Shown: positions 17,310-25,770, numbered from the stretch's first letter. The stretch: DNA of 64,000 nucleotides from Bacteroidales bacterium (GCA_016342685.1 JAEINU010000003.1:372001-436000); one strand, 5' to 3'. Translations and numbers: made by a program. Notes: generated by a model from the sequence alone, not told the origin.

Positions 17310-18272
17310 TTAATTTGAATTAGCAAATTGCTTTAACTTCTCTGGAATACTTGAATAGGTTTCCGATTTTGAGGGTATCATTGAGGCTTGTCCATTTTTA
17401 TTCATTATTTCCATTCCTTTGTGCTCAGATAATATAAACTCGACAAAATCTATTGCAAGAACTTTATTAGGTGCGTTGCTTGGAATTGTTAAACCGTAAA
17501 CCATTGCCTGACCAGTTTTTGTTATTTTTGTTCCAGGTTGTTTTCCTGTTATGTCAAGTTTGGCCTTTTTATAAAAATCGGCTAGTTCTGGATTGTTCAA
17601 GTTAATAGAATCAGGCAAAGTAATAAAAATTAATCCATGTTGTTCTGCAACAGAACGATATAAGAATATATAATCGATTGTATTCGATTCTAACAATGCT
17701 AATAGATCAACTTCTTTAGGGCGAATATATTCTTGGTTTTTTGCAATGATTTTTTCTGCTAGATTTTCATAACTATAATAATATTCGGATAATTGACTCG
17801 TTAAAATGGCACGATAACCGCAAGGATCAGAATTTGGATCGGAACGACCAAAAATTACATCATCTTTTAGTAAAATTTCAAACCAATTATGAGCATTAAT
17901 TTCATTGGCATACTTAGATTCTTTATGATAAACAATTGCCATTTCGTTACTTGCAAATTTTATGTTCCAACTTGCAAAATCAGGAATAAGAAGTTCATCA
18001 ATTACTGTATAATCGGCAGAAGCCATAAGGTCGCATTCTCGATTTAATTCGGTTATTTTACGAGCGCATTTTACACTTCCTGCTGATTCAAGTAATATTT
18101 CAACCTTAGGATTTGTTTTTTCATATTCTGTTTTTATCTGTTTAAAAGGAACAGATAAACTGCCAGCATGAAAAACGATTAATTGTTGTTTCTCCGAATT
18201 TTTCTTAGTTGAACAAGAAACAAAAATCAGAGAAATAAACAAAAAAGTTACAATTGATTTTAAATACTTCAT
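17310..18272 (-). CDS. wtpA: WtpA-type tungstate/molybdate-binding lipoprotein
   Basis: A lipoprotein signal (FLFISLIFVSC, Cys about 20) anchors a 300-residue class II binding protein. LIVFHAGSLSVPFKQI and ESAGSVKCARKITEL contain the Ser residues that hydrogen-bond the oxyanion; DLMASADYTVID and FGRSDPNSDPCGYRA are strongly WtpA-like, the latter carrying the carboxylate that gives WtpA its octahedral coordination. That favours the WtpA over the ModA type. It starts eight bases after the molybdopterin-fold lipoprotein. Whether tungstate, molybdate or both are carried needs binding measurements. Confidence 0.9.
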   Translation of the reverse strand: MKYLKSIVTFLFISLIFVSCSTKKNSEKQQLIVFHAGSLSVPFKQIKTEYEKTNPKVEILLESAGSVKCARKITELNRECDLMASADYTVIDELLIPDFASWNIKFASNEMAIVYHKESKYANEINAHNWFEILLKDDVIFGRSDPNSDPCGYRAILTSQLSEYYYSYENLAEKIIAKNQEYIRPKEVDLLALLESNTIDYIFLYRSVAEQHGLIFITLPDSINLNNPELADFYKKAKLDITGKQPGTKITKTGQAMVYGLTIPSNAPNKVLAIDFVEFILSEHKGMEIMNKNGQASMIPSKSETYSSIPEKLKQFANSN

Positions 18273-18279
18273 ATTTCAA

Positions 18280-19338
18280 TTATTGTTCGTTTGCTGAGAA
18301 ATATATTCCTGTAATTCCTTTTATTGCTCTGTCGGAGAAAAAATCACTCGAAGGAAATACTCTAAAAATACCATTGTCTTTTGCTTCAGGATAGCACATG
18401 AGCATTATTTCCGATTGATCGTCGCGATTCATTATTTCGCTATAAGTGTAAACTCCACGAAATCCATCTTTGGCAACAATTAGAAATAAACCTTCACGAA
18501 TATTTTTTTTGTTAAAAACCACATGCTTTTCCAAAACATTTTTTAATAACACTCCTTTAAAAGGTGCCAAGGAGTGTATTCCTCTTCCTTGGCCATAGAA
18601 TGTTGTGTTAAACGTTTCAACTTGCATTTCTGTGGGGTTTTCAGTTAAAGTTTCAACTAATTTATTCTCTGTGTAAACATCAAGAGTAGGAGAATACAAT
18701 GGTCTCAAGCCTTTAACTGTAACAAATGATTTGGGATATGATTTTACAGTAATTTTTGTTGGATTTAAGATATTTCTTTCTGTTACTAAATCACTCGAAA
18801 TAATTAATTTTGCTTGGTTCGGTAAAGGCCATAAATCATCGGTTTTAGTAGGTTTAATTCGCATTACCTGACTTGCAATTATTATCTCATTTAAATGATT
18901 TGAGAGAAAGATCTCGCCCCAGCTTATTTTTACAATCTCACCTTTATCGTTTTCTATTTCTAAATATAAATCGATTATCGGCTTAAATTCTTTTTTGTTT
19001 TTTTTGTTGATCTTAAACAGATTTAAGATATCGTGCAACGAATAGCCATCGTAACGATAAGCTCCCAGAAATTCTTTGCCATCTTTTCCCAGAATGGTTT
19101 CTTTAACAATGATGCTTCGCAATGGTAAGTTCGAGAAATCAATCGTTCCTGGATTTTCAATCTCACCATCTATTTTTAAAGCCTGAATAGGTAATTTATT
19201 TGTTTTGGCATTATCGTAGAAATCATTTGTTTGGTTTTCGGTATCGGCCTGAAATATTGATTGATTCTTTTCATATTTTGGAGACAAGCAAGAAATGAGA
19301 AGAAGGCAAATGAAATTAATAAATAAAATATTTTTCAT
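18280..19338 (-). CDS. Lipoprotein with sulfite-oxidase-type molybdopterin-binding fold, catalytic Cys absent
   Basis: The lipobox is at about residue 17 (LLISCLSP). The body resembles the oxidoreductase molybdopterin-binding domain: LKIDGEIENPGTIDFSNLP, then YDGYSLHDILNLF, as in YedY/sulfite-oxidase relatives, and the pattern repeats near residue 205-290 (VKGLRPLYSP, LAPFKGVLLKNVLEK). The only cysteines outside the lipobox are one near residue 308 (LMCYPEA), not in the expected Moco-ligating position, so it is probably not an enzyme of the YedY type. It sits between the TonB receptor and WtpA genes with gaps of 12 and 7 bases. Binding of a pterin, Moco or oxyanion chelate is inferred. Confidence 0.65.
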   Translation of the reverse strand: MKNILFINFICLLLISCLSPKYEKNQSIFQADTENQTNDFYDNAKTNKLPIQALKIDGEIENPGTIDFSNLPLRSIIVKETILGKDGKEFLGAYRYDGYSLHDILNLFKINKKNKKEFKPIIDLYLEIENDKGEIVKISWGEIFLSNHLNEIIIASQVMRIKPTKTDDLWPLPNQAKLIISSDLVTERNILNPTKITVKSYPKSFVTVKGLRPLYSPTLDVYTENKLVETLTENPTEMQVETFNTTFYGQGRGIHSLAPFKGVLLKNVLEKHVVFNKKNIREGLFLIVAKDGFRGVYTYSEIMNRDDQSEIMLMCYPEAKDNGIFRVFPSSDFFSDRAIKGITGIYFSANEQ

Positions 19339-19350
19339 AACGATATAAGT

Positions 19351-21669
19351 TTAAAATTTAACACCAAATTCGATTGTTATAAATCTGCCAGGACAAACAT
19401 TGCCTTTGCTATCGTAGAACTTCTTGTCTAATATATTATGAACGCTAAAGCTAGCAAACATTTTATAAAATTCTTTCGATAGTTTCACATTAACAGTTGT
19501 ATAGGCAGGGTATTGATCGTCGAGAATAATTTCATCAACCAAGTTTAAATCATTAACCCAGCGTTGTCCTGTATATTTGGCAGTTAGACCAAAGTTTACA
19601 ATTTTATTGCGCCAGTTTGCCGAAAAAGTAGCCATATGTTCTGGAACTTCCGATAAGTAATTGTTTGTTAAATCAATCGGGTCATTAGGGTTTGGCGAAT
19701 TGTAATCTTTAATTTGAGAATGAGCATATGCATAGTTTGCATTTAATACAATGTTGTCTAAAAGCAAATAGTTAAGTTCAATTTCGCAACCATAAATTTG
19801 TACTTCAGAAATATTTGAGGCTTTAATAATAGGACGCATACCATAACTTAGCTCGATGGAATCGCCTGTATTTACATAATACATGAAATCATCGCCTAAA
19901 GAATAATATGCCGAAACAGAAGTCCGCAAGCGATCAAATAATCTCGAATCTGTTCCTATTTCGAAATTATTTAAATACTCAGGTTGTAATCCGGGATCAG
20001 AAACTTTGAATCCACCACGAATTCTACCAGATCGGCACATATCATCTAAAACAGGAGGTCGGAAACCTTTTGAATAACTTGCATACACCCGATGATTTCT
20101 GTTAATAGTATATTGAGCCGATAGTTTTGGACTTAAAGCATTCCACTTATCTTCGCCCAAATCATCGTTATGATATGCCAACATAAATGTCGTTTCGGAA
20201 GTAGGATCTTCGATAGCGAAACTACCATCGAAGAATTTTGCATAATCAAAACGCAAACCAGCAATAACTTTAAGCTTTTCTCCAATATTTATTTCATCTT
20301 GAAGAAATAAACCCAGCAAATTCATTTTGCCTTTGTTGTATACAAGATCCGTTGATGTGTAATATTCATCTTTGGCATCAACCAGCCCTTGTTTATAGTC
20401 AATACCAGCTGTTAGTGTTTGATTTTTTAAACTGTACGAAAAAGACGATAAAGCTCCCATATCTATTCGATTCGAAAGAACCTTGTAAAAGGTATAATCG
20501 TCTTTATACCATTCGCTTGTTTTTTTATAATCTTCGTTTAAATAAAAGAGACTAACATTCCATTTTAACTTATTTTTTTCGCCGAAATATCTTGCTCGAA
20601 TGTGATAAGTATCGTGTTCGCTATTATTCCCTTCGGGTTGATACACCTTTTCACCTTTACCACGATCATCATCATAATATAGCAGGCTCAGTTCAAGTCC
20701 ATTGTTTTTATTGAAATCATACCCCAGTTTTGCAGCAGTTCCCCATTCTTGCAAATCAGATTCAACTAAAAATGGATTTGCAGCCTGATCGGCTTCAGAA
20801 GCTGTGACATATCCATCACTTTGTCGGTAAAAGGTATTCATGTTCCAATAGAAACCGGTATCGACTTTTTCAGACAATCGACCACCAAGGTATAACTGAC
20901 CACGCCTAGTATTGTAGGTTCCATAATCAATACTTGCTCTGCCTTCTAATGATTTTTTTGGATTTTTAGTAATAATATTGATTGCTCCACCCATGGCGTT
21001 ACCACCATATAATGAAGATCCCGGACCTTTAACAACTTCAATACGTTCTATCTGATCTGTATTTAATAAATTCCAGTTTACAGAACCTCCATCTGATTTA
21101 TTGGTTGGTATTCCATCAATCATAACTAGTACACGACCTTGTTCTGCTCCGTTCAATCCACGCATGCTTACGGTCGATTTATGCGAAAAAATCCCAAATG
21201 TTCTGCTAATATTTACTCCGGGAATTGTATTTAACAAATCATCGGTACTTTGTGCGGGGATGGATTTTATTTGTCGTGGTGATATTAAATTAATTCTAGT
21301 TGGTACGTTCTGAATGTAGTTTTCTGTTTTTGTTGCAGTAATAACTACATCATCGGCTGTAAAATAAGATTGTTTTAATAGAATCTCTAAATCGACTATT
21401 TCGTTATTTTTCACTTCGATTTTTTTCGAATATCTTTCGAATCCTAAAAATGAAACAACAAGATTGTAATTGCCAGCTTTTAGATTTTTAAACTCAAAAT
21501 AACCTTTTTCATTACTAACCATTCCTAGTTTATTTCCGAGAGTTATGTTGGCAAAAGCAATAACTTCTTTTGTTTTTGAATCTTTAATTGTTCCTTTTAT
21601 TTCCGATTGAGCAAATAAGCTCGATGTATAAGAAACGACTATAAATAGTATTAAGATAATTTTTCTCAT
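19351..21669 (-). CDS. TonB-dependent outer-membrane receptor
   Basis: A 772-residue receptor. After the signal (MRKIILILFIVVSYTSSLFAQ) comes a CarboxypepD_reg-like domain (GTIKDSKTKEVIAFANITLG, about 25-105), then a plug domain with VVITATKTENYIQNVPTRI, TDDLLNTIPGVNISR, MIDGIPTNKS and VVKGPGSSLYGGNAMGGAINI, then a 22-strand barrel to a terminal F (FITIEFGVKF). It belongs to the CirA/FepA-like class, not SusC, which is consistent with uptake of a metal complex or cofactor. ATG 21669 is preferred over the upstream TTG. It is three genes upstream of wtpA, so it is likely the outer-membrane entry point of the same pathway. Confidence 0.93.
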   Translation of the reverse strand: MRKIILILFIVVSYTSSLFAQSEIKGTIKDSKTKEVIAFANITLGNKLGMVSNEKGYFEFKNLKAGNYNLVVSFLGFERYSKKIEVKNNEIVDLEILLKQSYFTADDVVITATKTENYIQNVPTRINLISPRQIKSIPAQSTDDLLNTIPGVNISRTFGIFSHKSTVSMRGLNGAEQGRVLVMIDGIPTNKSDGGSVNWNLLNTDQIERIEVVKGPGSSLYGGNAMGGAINIITKNPKKSLEGRASIDYGTYNTRRGQLYLGGRLSEKVDTGFYWNMNTFYRQSDGYVTASEADQAANPFLVESDLQEWGTAAKLGYDFNKNNGLELSLLYYDDDRGKGEKVYQPEGNNSEHDTYHIRARYFGEKNKLKWNVSLFYLNEDYKKTSEWYKDDYTFYKVLSNRIDMGALSSFSYSLKNQTLTAGIDYKQGLVDAKDEYYTSTDLVYNKGKMNLLGLFLQDEINIGEKLKVIAGLRFDYAKFFDGSFAIEDPTSETTFMLAYHNDDLGEDKWNALSPKLSAQYTINRNHRVYASYSKGFRPPVLDDMCRSGRIRGGFKVSDPGLQPEYLNNFEIGTDSRLFDRLRTSVSAYYSLGDDFMYYVNTGDSIELSYGMRPIIKASNISEVQIYGCEIELNYLLLDNIVLNANYAYAHSQIKDYNSPNPNDPIDLTNNYLSEVPEHMATFSANWRNKIVNFGLTAKYTGQRWVNDLNLVDEIILDDQYPAYTTVNVKLSKEFYKMFASFSVHNILDKKFYDSKGNVCPGRFITIEFGVKF

Positions 21670-21681
21670 TATTGGCAAATG

Positions 21682-22584
21682 TTATTTCTGAATTTTTATT
21701 GCTATTTCGATTGAACCGGTATCAAATTCGTCGGCGCGAATTACTTTAATTATTCCGTATTTTCCTTGAATGGTTTTAAATGGAATTATTTTGCCTGTGT
21801 AACAGAATTTACATGTTCCACTTACACTATTTGGTGTATAAGCATTAACCATTAAGCTGTCGTTTTGTGATTCATCAAATTGAGTTTCAGAAACAACATC
21901 GTTATCGCAAGTATAATAATCGTAAAGGGTAGAGTTCTGAGTTGTCCAATCGCTAATGGCAGGGAAATAAAAACGAGCATTTTCGTATGAAGGGCACGAA
22001 AGAGTTGGTGATGATTTTCCTGAGTTTTGGTAATAATAGCTTACAAAATCAATAGTAGCTTCTTTGCCAGAAACAGAAGTGTTATCATAAGCTATCCCTG
22101 CATTTAGGTCAACATAGTTAGGTAAGCTAGGGCTATTTTGATACCCAATTGTAACCGAAGGGAAAAAATCAATAGGACCGTAAGCACTTCCTTCCCCTCT
22201 AAAAATTACAGTTGATGTTGAGGCAGTATCACGATGATCGTTCATAATAGAAAACCTCCATTTCTCAATATTGGCAGCTCCTTTTACAAAAGTTACCAAA
22301 GTATCTAAACCTCCCTTTTCAATAAATATTCCTTTGTCTAGCTCAGTAATGATTCCTTCATCGGTAATTCTTTGTACTGTAAGGTTTGTAATAGCAGCAC
22401 CATCGCCTACTGCAGAAATGCCAAACTTTAATTGTCCGCCAATTGGAACATAATCTCCACTTTGGTTAAATTCATCACCAGACTTGAGTAAAATAAAAGG
22501 ATCGGTTTCCGAAAGTTCTTCTTCGGAACAAGAAAATGCAGTTACTATGATTGCAAGAAAAATAAAAAGTTTATAAACTTTCAT
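21682..22584 (-). CDS. HmuY-like surface lipoprotein with CxxC
   Basis: The lipobox is at residue 19 (VTAFSCSEEE). About 280 residues of beta-rich sequence end with IIPFKTIQGKYGIIKVIRA and GSIEIAIKIQK; the next upstream gene product ends in a closely similar way (IFAFQTEDNYYGLLKV, GSVEFQYILKK), so the two are divergent members of one family, resembling HmuY-type beta proteins (KTxxGKYG-hyd-hyd-K-hyd). A CKFC motif near residue 257 and four further cysteines could bind metal or form disulfides. It is three bases before the TonB receptor and likely acts as its surface-exposed partner. Confidence 0.68.
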   Translation of the reverse strand: MKVYKLFIFLAIIVTAFSCSEEELSETDPFILLKSGDEFNQSGDYVPIGGQLKFGISAVGDGAAITNLTVQRITDEGIITELDKGIFIEKGGLDTLVTFVKGAANIEKWRFSIMNDHRDTASTSTVIFRGEGSAYGPIDFFPSVTIGYQNSPSLPNYVDLNAGIAYDNTSVSGKEATIDFVSYYYQNSGKSSPTLSCPSYENARFYFPAISDWTTQNSTLYDYYTCDNDVVSETQFDESQNDSLMVNAYTPNSVSGTCKFCYTGKIIPFKTIQGKYGIIKVIRADEFDTGSIEIAIKIQK

Positions 22585-22652
22585 CGCGTATTTTTATTAA
22601 AAGGGGTGCTCCTTTTAAATGATGGAAAAGTTGTATAAACTTATTCGAAGAA

Positions 22653-22688
22653 AAATACTTATTACAAATTGTTTTGTAATAAGTATTT
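22653..22688 (-). terminator. Attenuator-like hairpins between the two lipoprotein genes
   Basis: Perfect 16-bp arms at 22653-22668 and 22673-22688 are followed, on the minus strand, by TTTTTCTTC, an intrinsic-terminator form inside the operon. A smaller hairpin (AAACACC / GGTGTTT, 22695-22713) precedes it at the first gene's stop, and a third (AAAAGG / CCTTTT near 22600-22616) lies just before the next start codon. Readthrough would set the ratio of the first lipoprotein to the receptor and transporter. Confidence 0.6.
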
Positions 22689-22712
22689 TGAAAGAAACAC
22701 CCTGTTGGTGTT

Positions 22713-23285
22713 TTATTTTTTTAGTATATATTGAAATTCAACAGAACCTGTAGTTCCTTGAACAACTTCAGTTACTTTTAATAAACCGTAGTAGTTATCT
22801 TCAGTTTGGAATGCAAAAATATTATCAACTTCTAACAATTTAGCTTTTCTTCTACCTTCTTCGGCATTGAATAAAGTTTCAATAATTGCGTCATCAGCAG
22901 ATAAAGCATCAAATTGAGCAACAGTAAAAACAGTTGATTCTAACTGAAAAAAGTAAGTTGTATCCTGAACAGTCCAGTTTTCTGGAGCATTGTCTCCAGT
23001 GAAAATTTCAGTAATGTTAGCACCAGGAGATGATAAAGAAATATTGTTTTTTCCTTCTTCGTAGAAGCATAATAAATCAATAGTTGATTGATTTGAGGCA
23101 GCATCAGTTAAAGAGTAAGTTTTTTCTTCGTTAAAAGAATAAAATCCATCAATAGTAGTGTTTTCCTGAGCTCCTAAAACAACAGTTTTAAAAGGAGATT
23201 CTTTTTTGTCATCATCGTCGTCGCATGAAACAAAAGTAGCGCTTGCTATAAAAGCAAATAGAAATAAATAAATTAGTTTTTTCAT
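22713..23285 (-). CDS. HmuY-like lipoprotein, first gene of the receptor-transporter operon
   Basis: The lipobox is at residue 21 (SATFVSCDDDDDKK), and the Asp-rich stretch after the Cys resembles a surface-export signal of Bacteroidota lipoproteins. The 165-residue body is beta-rich with NWTVQDTTYFFQLE and ends in the same motif as the following lipoprotein. It has a single non-lipidated Cys. Position first in the operon, ahead of an attenuator, suggests it is made in excess over the receptor, which fits a surface capture protein. The ligand is unknown; linkage to WtpABC favours an oxyanion complex. Confidence 0.68.
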   Translation of the reverse strand: MKKLIYLFLFAFIASATFVSCDDDDDKKESPFKTVVLGAQENTTIDGFYSFNEEKTYSLTDAASNQSTIDLLCFYEEGKNNISLSSPGANITEIFTGDNAPENWTVQDTTYFFQLESTVFTVAQFDALSADDAIIETLFNAEEGRRKAKLLEVDNIFAFQTEDNYYGLLKVTEVVQGTTGSVEFQYILKK

Positions 23286-23315
23286 GGTTTAATTTTAATT
23301 TAGATTTGAAAATCA

Positions 23316-23337
23316 GATATGTAAATAATAACATATC
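23316..23337. promoter_or_regulatory. Inverted repeat in the operon leader, ModE-box-like
   Basis: Arms GATATGT (23316-23322) and ACATATC (23331-23337) are separated by eight bases, just downstream of the -7 box. The arrangement (C)GATATGT-N8-ACATATC resembles the molybdate-responsive ModE operator form from memory (CGTTATAT-N-ACATAACG). No modE gene is in the window. Confidence 0.4.
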
Positions 23338-23342
23338 GCATG

Positions 23343-23350
23343 CAAAAATA
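23343..23350 (-). promoter_or_regulatory. -7 box of the lipoprotein-TonB-wtp operon
   Basis: TATTTTTG on the minus strand, about 60 bases before the first ATG, matches TAnnTTTG. Confidence 0.5.
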
Positions 23351-23408
23351 ATAAGCTAATTGAATTAATCAGTATTTTTTTAGGATTTTTATTTAAAAAG
23401 TAGATTTT

Positions 23409-24107
23409 TTATTCTGACAAATTTAAAACAACTCCTACAGTTGGAATCGTTTCAATTTTTATTCGGGGTTCGGATTGTAGGTGTCTACGTATTTTAGAGA
23501 TAAATACATCAAGGCTTCTGCCAATAAAATAATCTGTTTCGCCCCATACTTGTTGCATAATATCTTCACGTGGCACTATATTGTTTTTTGATTTTGCAAG
23601 AATCGAAAGGATTTTGCTTTCTTTTGATGTCAATCTTTTTGATTCTTTGCCAATTTTTAGCTCTTGGTTATTTACATCAAAAGAGAAATCCCCCAATTGA
23701 TAAATTAGTTTTTCATTTTGTGGTTGTTCTGGGTTTACTCGATTTAATATAGACTCAATTCTGAATAAAAGTTCATCTTCATCGAAAGGTTTGGTAACAT
23801 AATCATCAATCCCAATTTTAAAACCACGTATTTTATCTTCTTTCATTGACCGAGCTGTGAGAAAAATAATTGGGACCTTTTTATTTCCTTCACGGATTTT
23901 TTCTGCAAGAGTAAATCCATCCATCTTTGGTAACATTACATCTAAAATACAAAAATCAAACTGTGATGATGAAAACCCGTTGTATCCAGAAATTCCATCA
24001 CGGTATAATTTTACATCAAAGTCATTTGATTCTAAAAATTCCAATAAAAGAAATCCCAGATTGGTATCATCTTCTACCAATAGTATTTTGGTTTTTTGTT
24101 TTGTCAT
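23409..24107 (-). CDS. OmpR-family response regulator (RprY-like)
   Basis: The receiver domain has LVEDD near residue 10, phospho-acceptor Asp in FCILDVMLPKMDG (about 55), switch Thr in IIFLTAR and Lys in DDYVTKPFDEDEL. The C-terminal winged helix (about 135-232) contains RLTSKESKILSILAK and GRSLDVFISKIRRHL. It starts one base after the kinase gene stop, so the pair is co-transcribed. Direct repeats TTAACAT with 11-base spacing upstream of the kinase gene and of a Cys-rich gene are plausible sites. Confidence 0.93.
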   Translation of the reverse strand: MTKQKTKILLVEDDTNLGFLLLEFLESNDFDVKLYRDGISGYNGFSSSQFDFCILDVMLPKMDGFTLAEKIREGNKKVPIIFLTARSMKEDKIRGFKIGIDDYVTKPFDEDELLFRIESILNRVNPEQPQNEKLIYQLGDFSFDVNNQELKIGKESKRLTSKESKILSILAKSKNNIVPREDIMQQVWGETDYFIGRSLDVFISKIRRHLQSEPRIKIETIPTVGVVLNLSE

Positions 24108-24108
24108 A

Positions 24109-25368
24109 TTATGCTTCCTTACAATAAGGTATTTTAATAATAAATGTGGAGCCTTTACCTAGTTTGCTTTGCACTTCGATGCTTCCGTTTACCGATTCAA
24201 TTATTGCTTTAACAGTTGATAATCCAATCCCGAAACCTTTAACATTATGAATATCGCCGGTTGGTACACGAAAATATTTTTCGAATATTTGTTTTATATG
24301 TTCTTGTTTGATTCCAATTCCATTATCACGTATTTCTGTAACAACAAACTCAGAACTATTATATGTTCGTATTTCTATAACAGGAGTTTTGTCGCAGTAT
24401 TTTAAGGCGTTATCAATTAAATTTGAAATGGCTGATTGAAACTGTTCTTTATCGGCATGCACTGTACAACGATCCGATGTACGTTCGTATTTTATTTCTC
24501 CGTTCAACTCTTGAAGTTGAACTTGATATGATTTTACGGTTGTTTCTATTAGTTTACAAATGTTTATTGTTTCGCAGAAGTTCGTGTTTCCGTTCTCGAT
24601 TCGTGCAATATCTAATAGTCCTTCAACTCGGTTCTTCAGTTTTTGATGTTCCGATTTTATGATATTGGAATATTGACTTAATTTTTCATCTTTAATAACT
24701 TTTTGACTTTTAGAGATCATACTATTAGCCAATGATATATTCGTAATTGGGGTTTTAAATTCGTGTGTAATGTTATTTATAAAATCACGAGTGCTTTTAT
24801 AAAGCATTTTCTCACGTTTATAATATCTAATTATTAGCAAAAAGGAAAAACTGATTAACAGGATTAAAAAGATTGATGTTATAAACATTGAGCCTATTTG
24901 AGCAGCGATGAATTCCCTTTTTTTTGGGAAACGAATTTTTAATTCGATGGCGTTTTGTAAAAGAACACTTTCTAGATTATTCGAGAAGTAGGTTTTTTCA
25001 CATTTTTCGTAGTCGGTATCTTTTCTTATATCAACAATATCGAATTCGTAATCGATTTCTATTTGATAATAATCTAAACTTGATTTAATAATTGAATCAA
25101 CTTTAAACCATTCCTTTTTGCCAAACATGTTTTGAACGCAAGATCCATTTCCAAAGCTATTGATACAACTTGATACTTCCAGACAAATAGCTTCGTCTTC
25201 CGAAATTTCTTTTACAATATGACTAAGAGCAAGTTTTACACTATGATTAAATTGCCTTTCTTGCATGTTAGCTGCTTTTATTATCCACGACACCTGAATA
25301 AATACTAAAGCGATTAAGCTAATAAAGGTTAATGTAATAAGAAGCAATTGTAATTTCCGATTTTTCAT
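24109..25368 (-). CDS. Sensor histidine kinase with Cys-containing periplasmic domain (RprX-like)
   Basis: Two membrane helices (about 8-30 and 158-180) flank a 125-residue periplasmic domain with four closely placed cysteines (CLEVSSC, NGSCVQ, then YEKCEKT), unusual for such sensors and suited to disulfide or metal sensing. The cytoplasmic part is complete: H-box FINNITHEFKTPITNI, N-box LIDNALKYC, G1 IRDNGIGIK, F-box IFEKYFRVP and G2 GFGIGLSTVKAI. A -7 box TACATTTG at 25376-25383 lies almost at the start codon, so the transcript may be nearly leaderless. It probably controls the divergent Cys-rich gene. Confidence 0.93.
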   Translation of the reverse strand: MKNRKLQLLLITLTFISLIALVFIQVSWIIKAANMQERQFNHSVKLALSHIVKEISEDEAICLEVSSCINSFGNGSCVQNMFGKKEWFKVDSIIKSSLDYYQIEIDYEFDIVDIRKDTDYEKCEKTYFSNNLESVLLQNAIELKIRFPKKREFIAAQIGSMFITSIFLILLISFSFLLIIRYYKREKMLYKSTRDFINNITHEFKTPITNISLANSMISKSQKVIKDEKLSQYSNIIKSEHQKLKNRVEGLLDIARIENGNTNFCETINICKLIETTVKSYQVQLQELNGEIKYERTSDRCTVHADKEQFQSAISNLIDNALKYCDKTPVIEIRTYNSSEFVVTEIRDNGIGIKQEHIKQIFEKYFRVPTGDIHNVKGFGIGLSTVKAIIESVNGSIEVQSKLGKGSTFIIKIPYCKEA

Positions 25369-25410
25369 ATTAATACAAATGTAGCCAGAAATTGAGTGAT
25401 TTGCACGATT

Positions 25411-25438
25411 TTAACATCGCATTAACATGAATTAACTT
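25411..25438. promoter_or_regulatory. Three direct repeats TTAACAT, candidate response-regulator box
   Basis: TTAACAT at 25411 and 25422 and TTAACTT at 25432 are 10-11 bases apart, one helical turn, as expected for OmpR/PhoB-type tandem binding. They lie between the divergent kinase and Cys-rich genes. A near copy (TTAACATCGC then ATAACAT) lies at 34608-34625. Confidence 0.55.
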
Positions 25439-25469
25439 CATAATAACTTAGTTGAATGCTTGCAATTAT

Positions 25470-25477
25470 TACATTTG
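25470..25477 (+). promoter_or_regulatory. -7 box of the Cys-rich small protein gene
   Basis: TACATTTG matches TAnnTTTG, 37 bases before the ATG and about 30 bases downstream of the direct repeats, which may replace the -33 element. Confidence 0.55.
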
Positions 25478-25514
25478 TTTAACATTAAACTATGATTAAT
25501 TAAAACAAATTATT

Positions 25515-25715
25515 ATGAAAAAATTATTATCAGTATTTACAGCAGTTGCATTTTTAATGGTAATGACTGCAGCAGTTAATGCTCAAGAGCCAGAAAAGAA
25601 ACAAGCTGATAAGAAAGCAAAGACTGAAAAGTGTGAAACTAAAAAATCAGAATGTTGCAAGAAAGCTGAAGCTGCAAAATGCGACAAAACTAAAAAAGAA
25701 GAAAAAAAGAAATAA
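25515..25715 (+). CDS. Small secreted Cys/Lys-rich protein
   Basis: A 66-residue product: a clean signal peptide (MKKLLSVFTAVAFLMVMTAA to VNAQ) leaves a mature 42-residue peptide of mostly Lys, Glu and Ala with five cysteines (KCETKKSECCKKAEAAKCDK). There is no globular domain. It is transcribed divergently from the Cys-containing sensor kinase and has its own -7 box and terminator. Plausible roles are periplasmic metal binding or a thiol buffer reporting to the kinase; both are inferred. Confidence 0.75.
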   Translation: MKKLLSVFTAVAFLMVMTAAVNAQEPEKKQADKKAKTEKCETKKSECCKKAEAAKCDKTKKEEKKK

Positions 25716-25744
25716 GGATTCTTCGTTTGATTTAATTATAAAAC

Positions 25745-25770
25745 GGCCTACTATTAAGTGGGCTTTTTTT
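25745..25770 (+). terminator. Terminator after the Cys-rich gene
   Basis: GCCTAC / GTGGGC stem with six-base loop and a following run of T. Confidence 0.75.

Noticed and set aside
15435-18272. The ABC transporter as sulfate CysAWT
   Set aside because: There is one permease, not two, and the binding protein has WtpA-type residues (GRSDPNSDPCGY).
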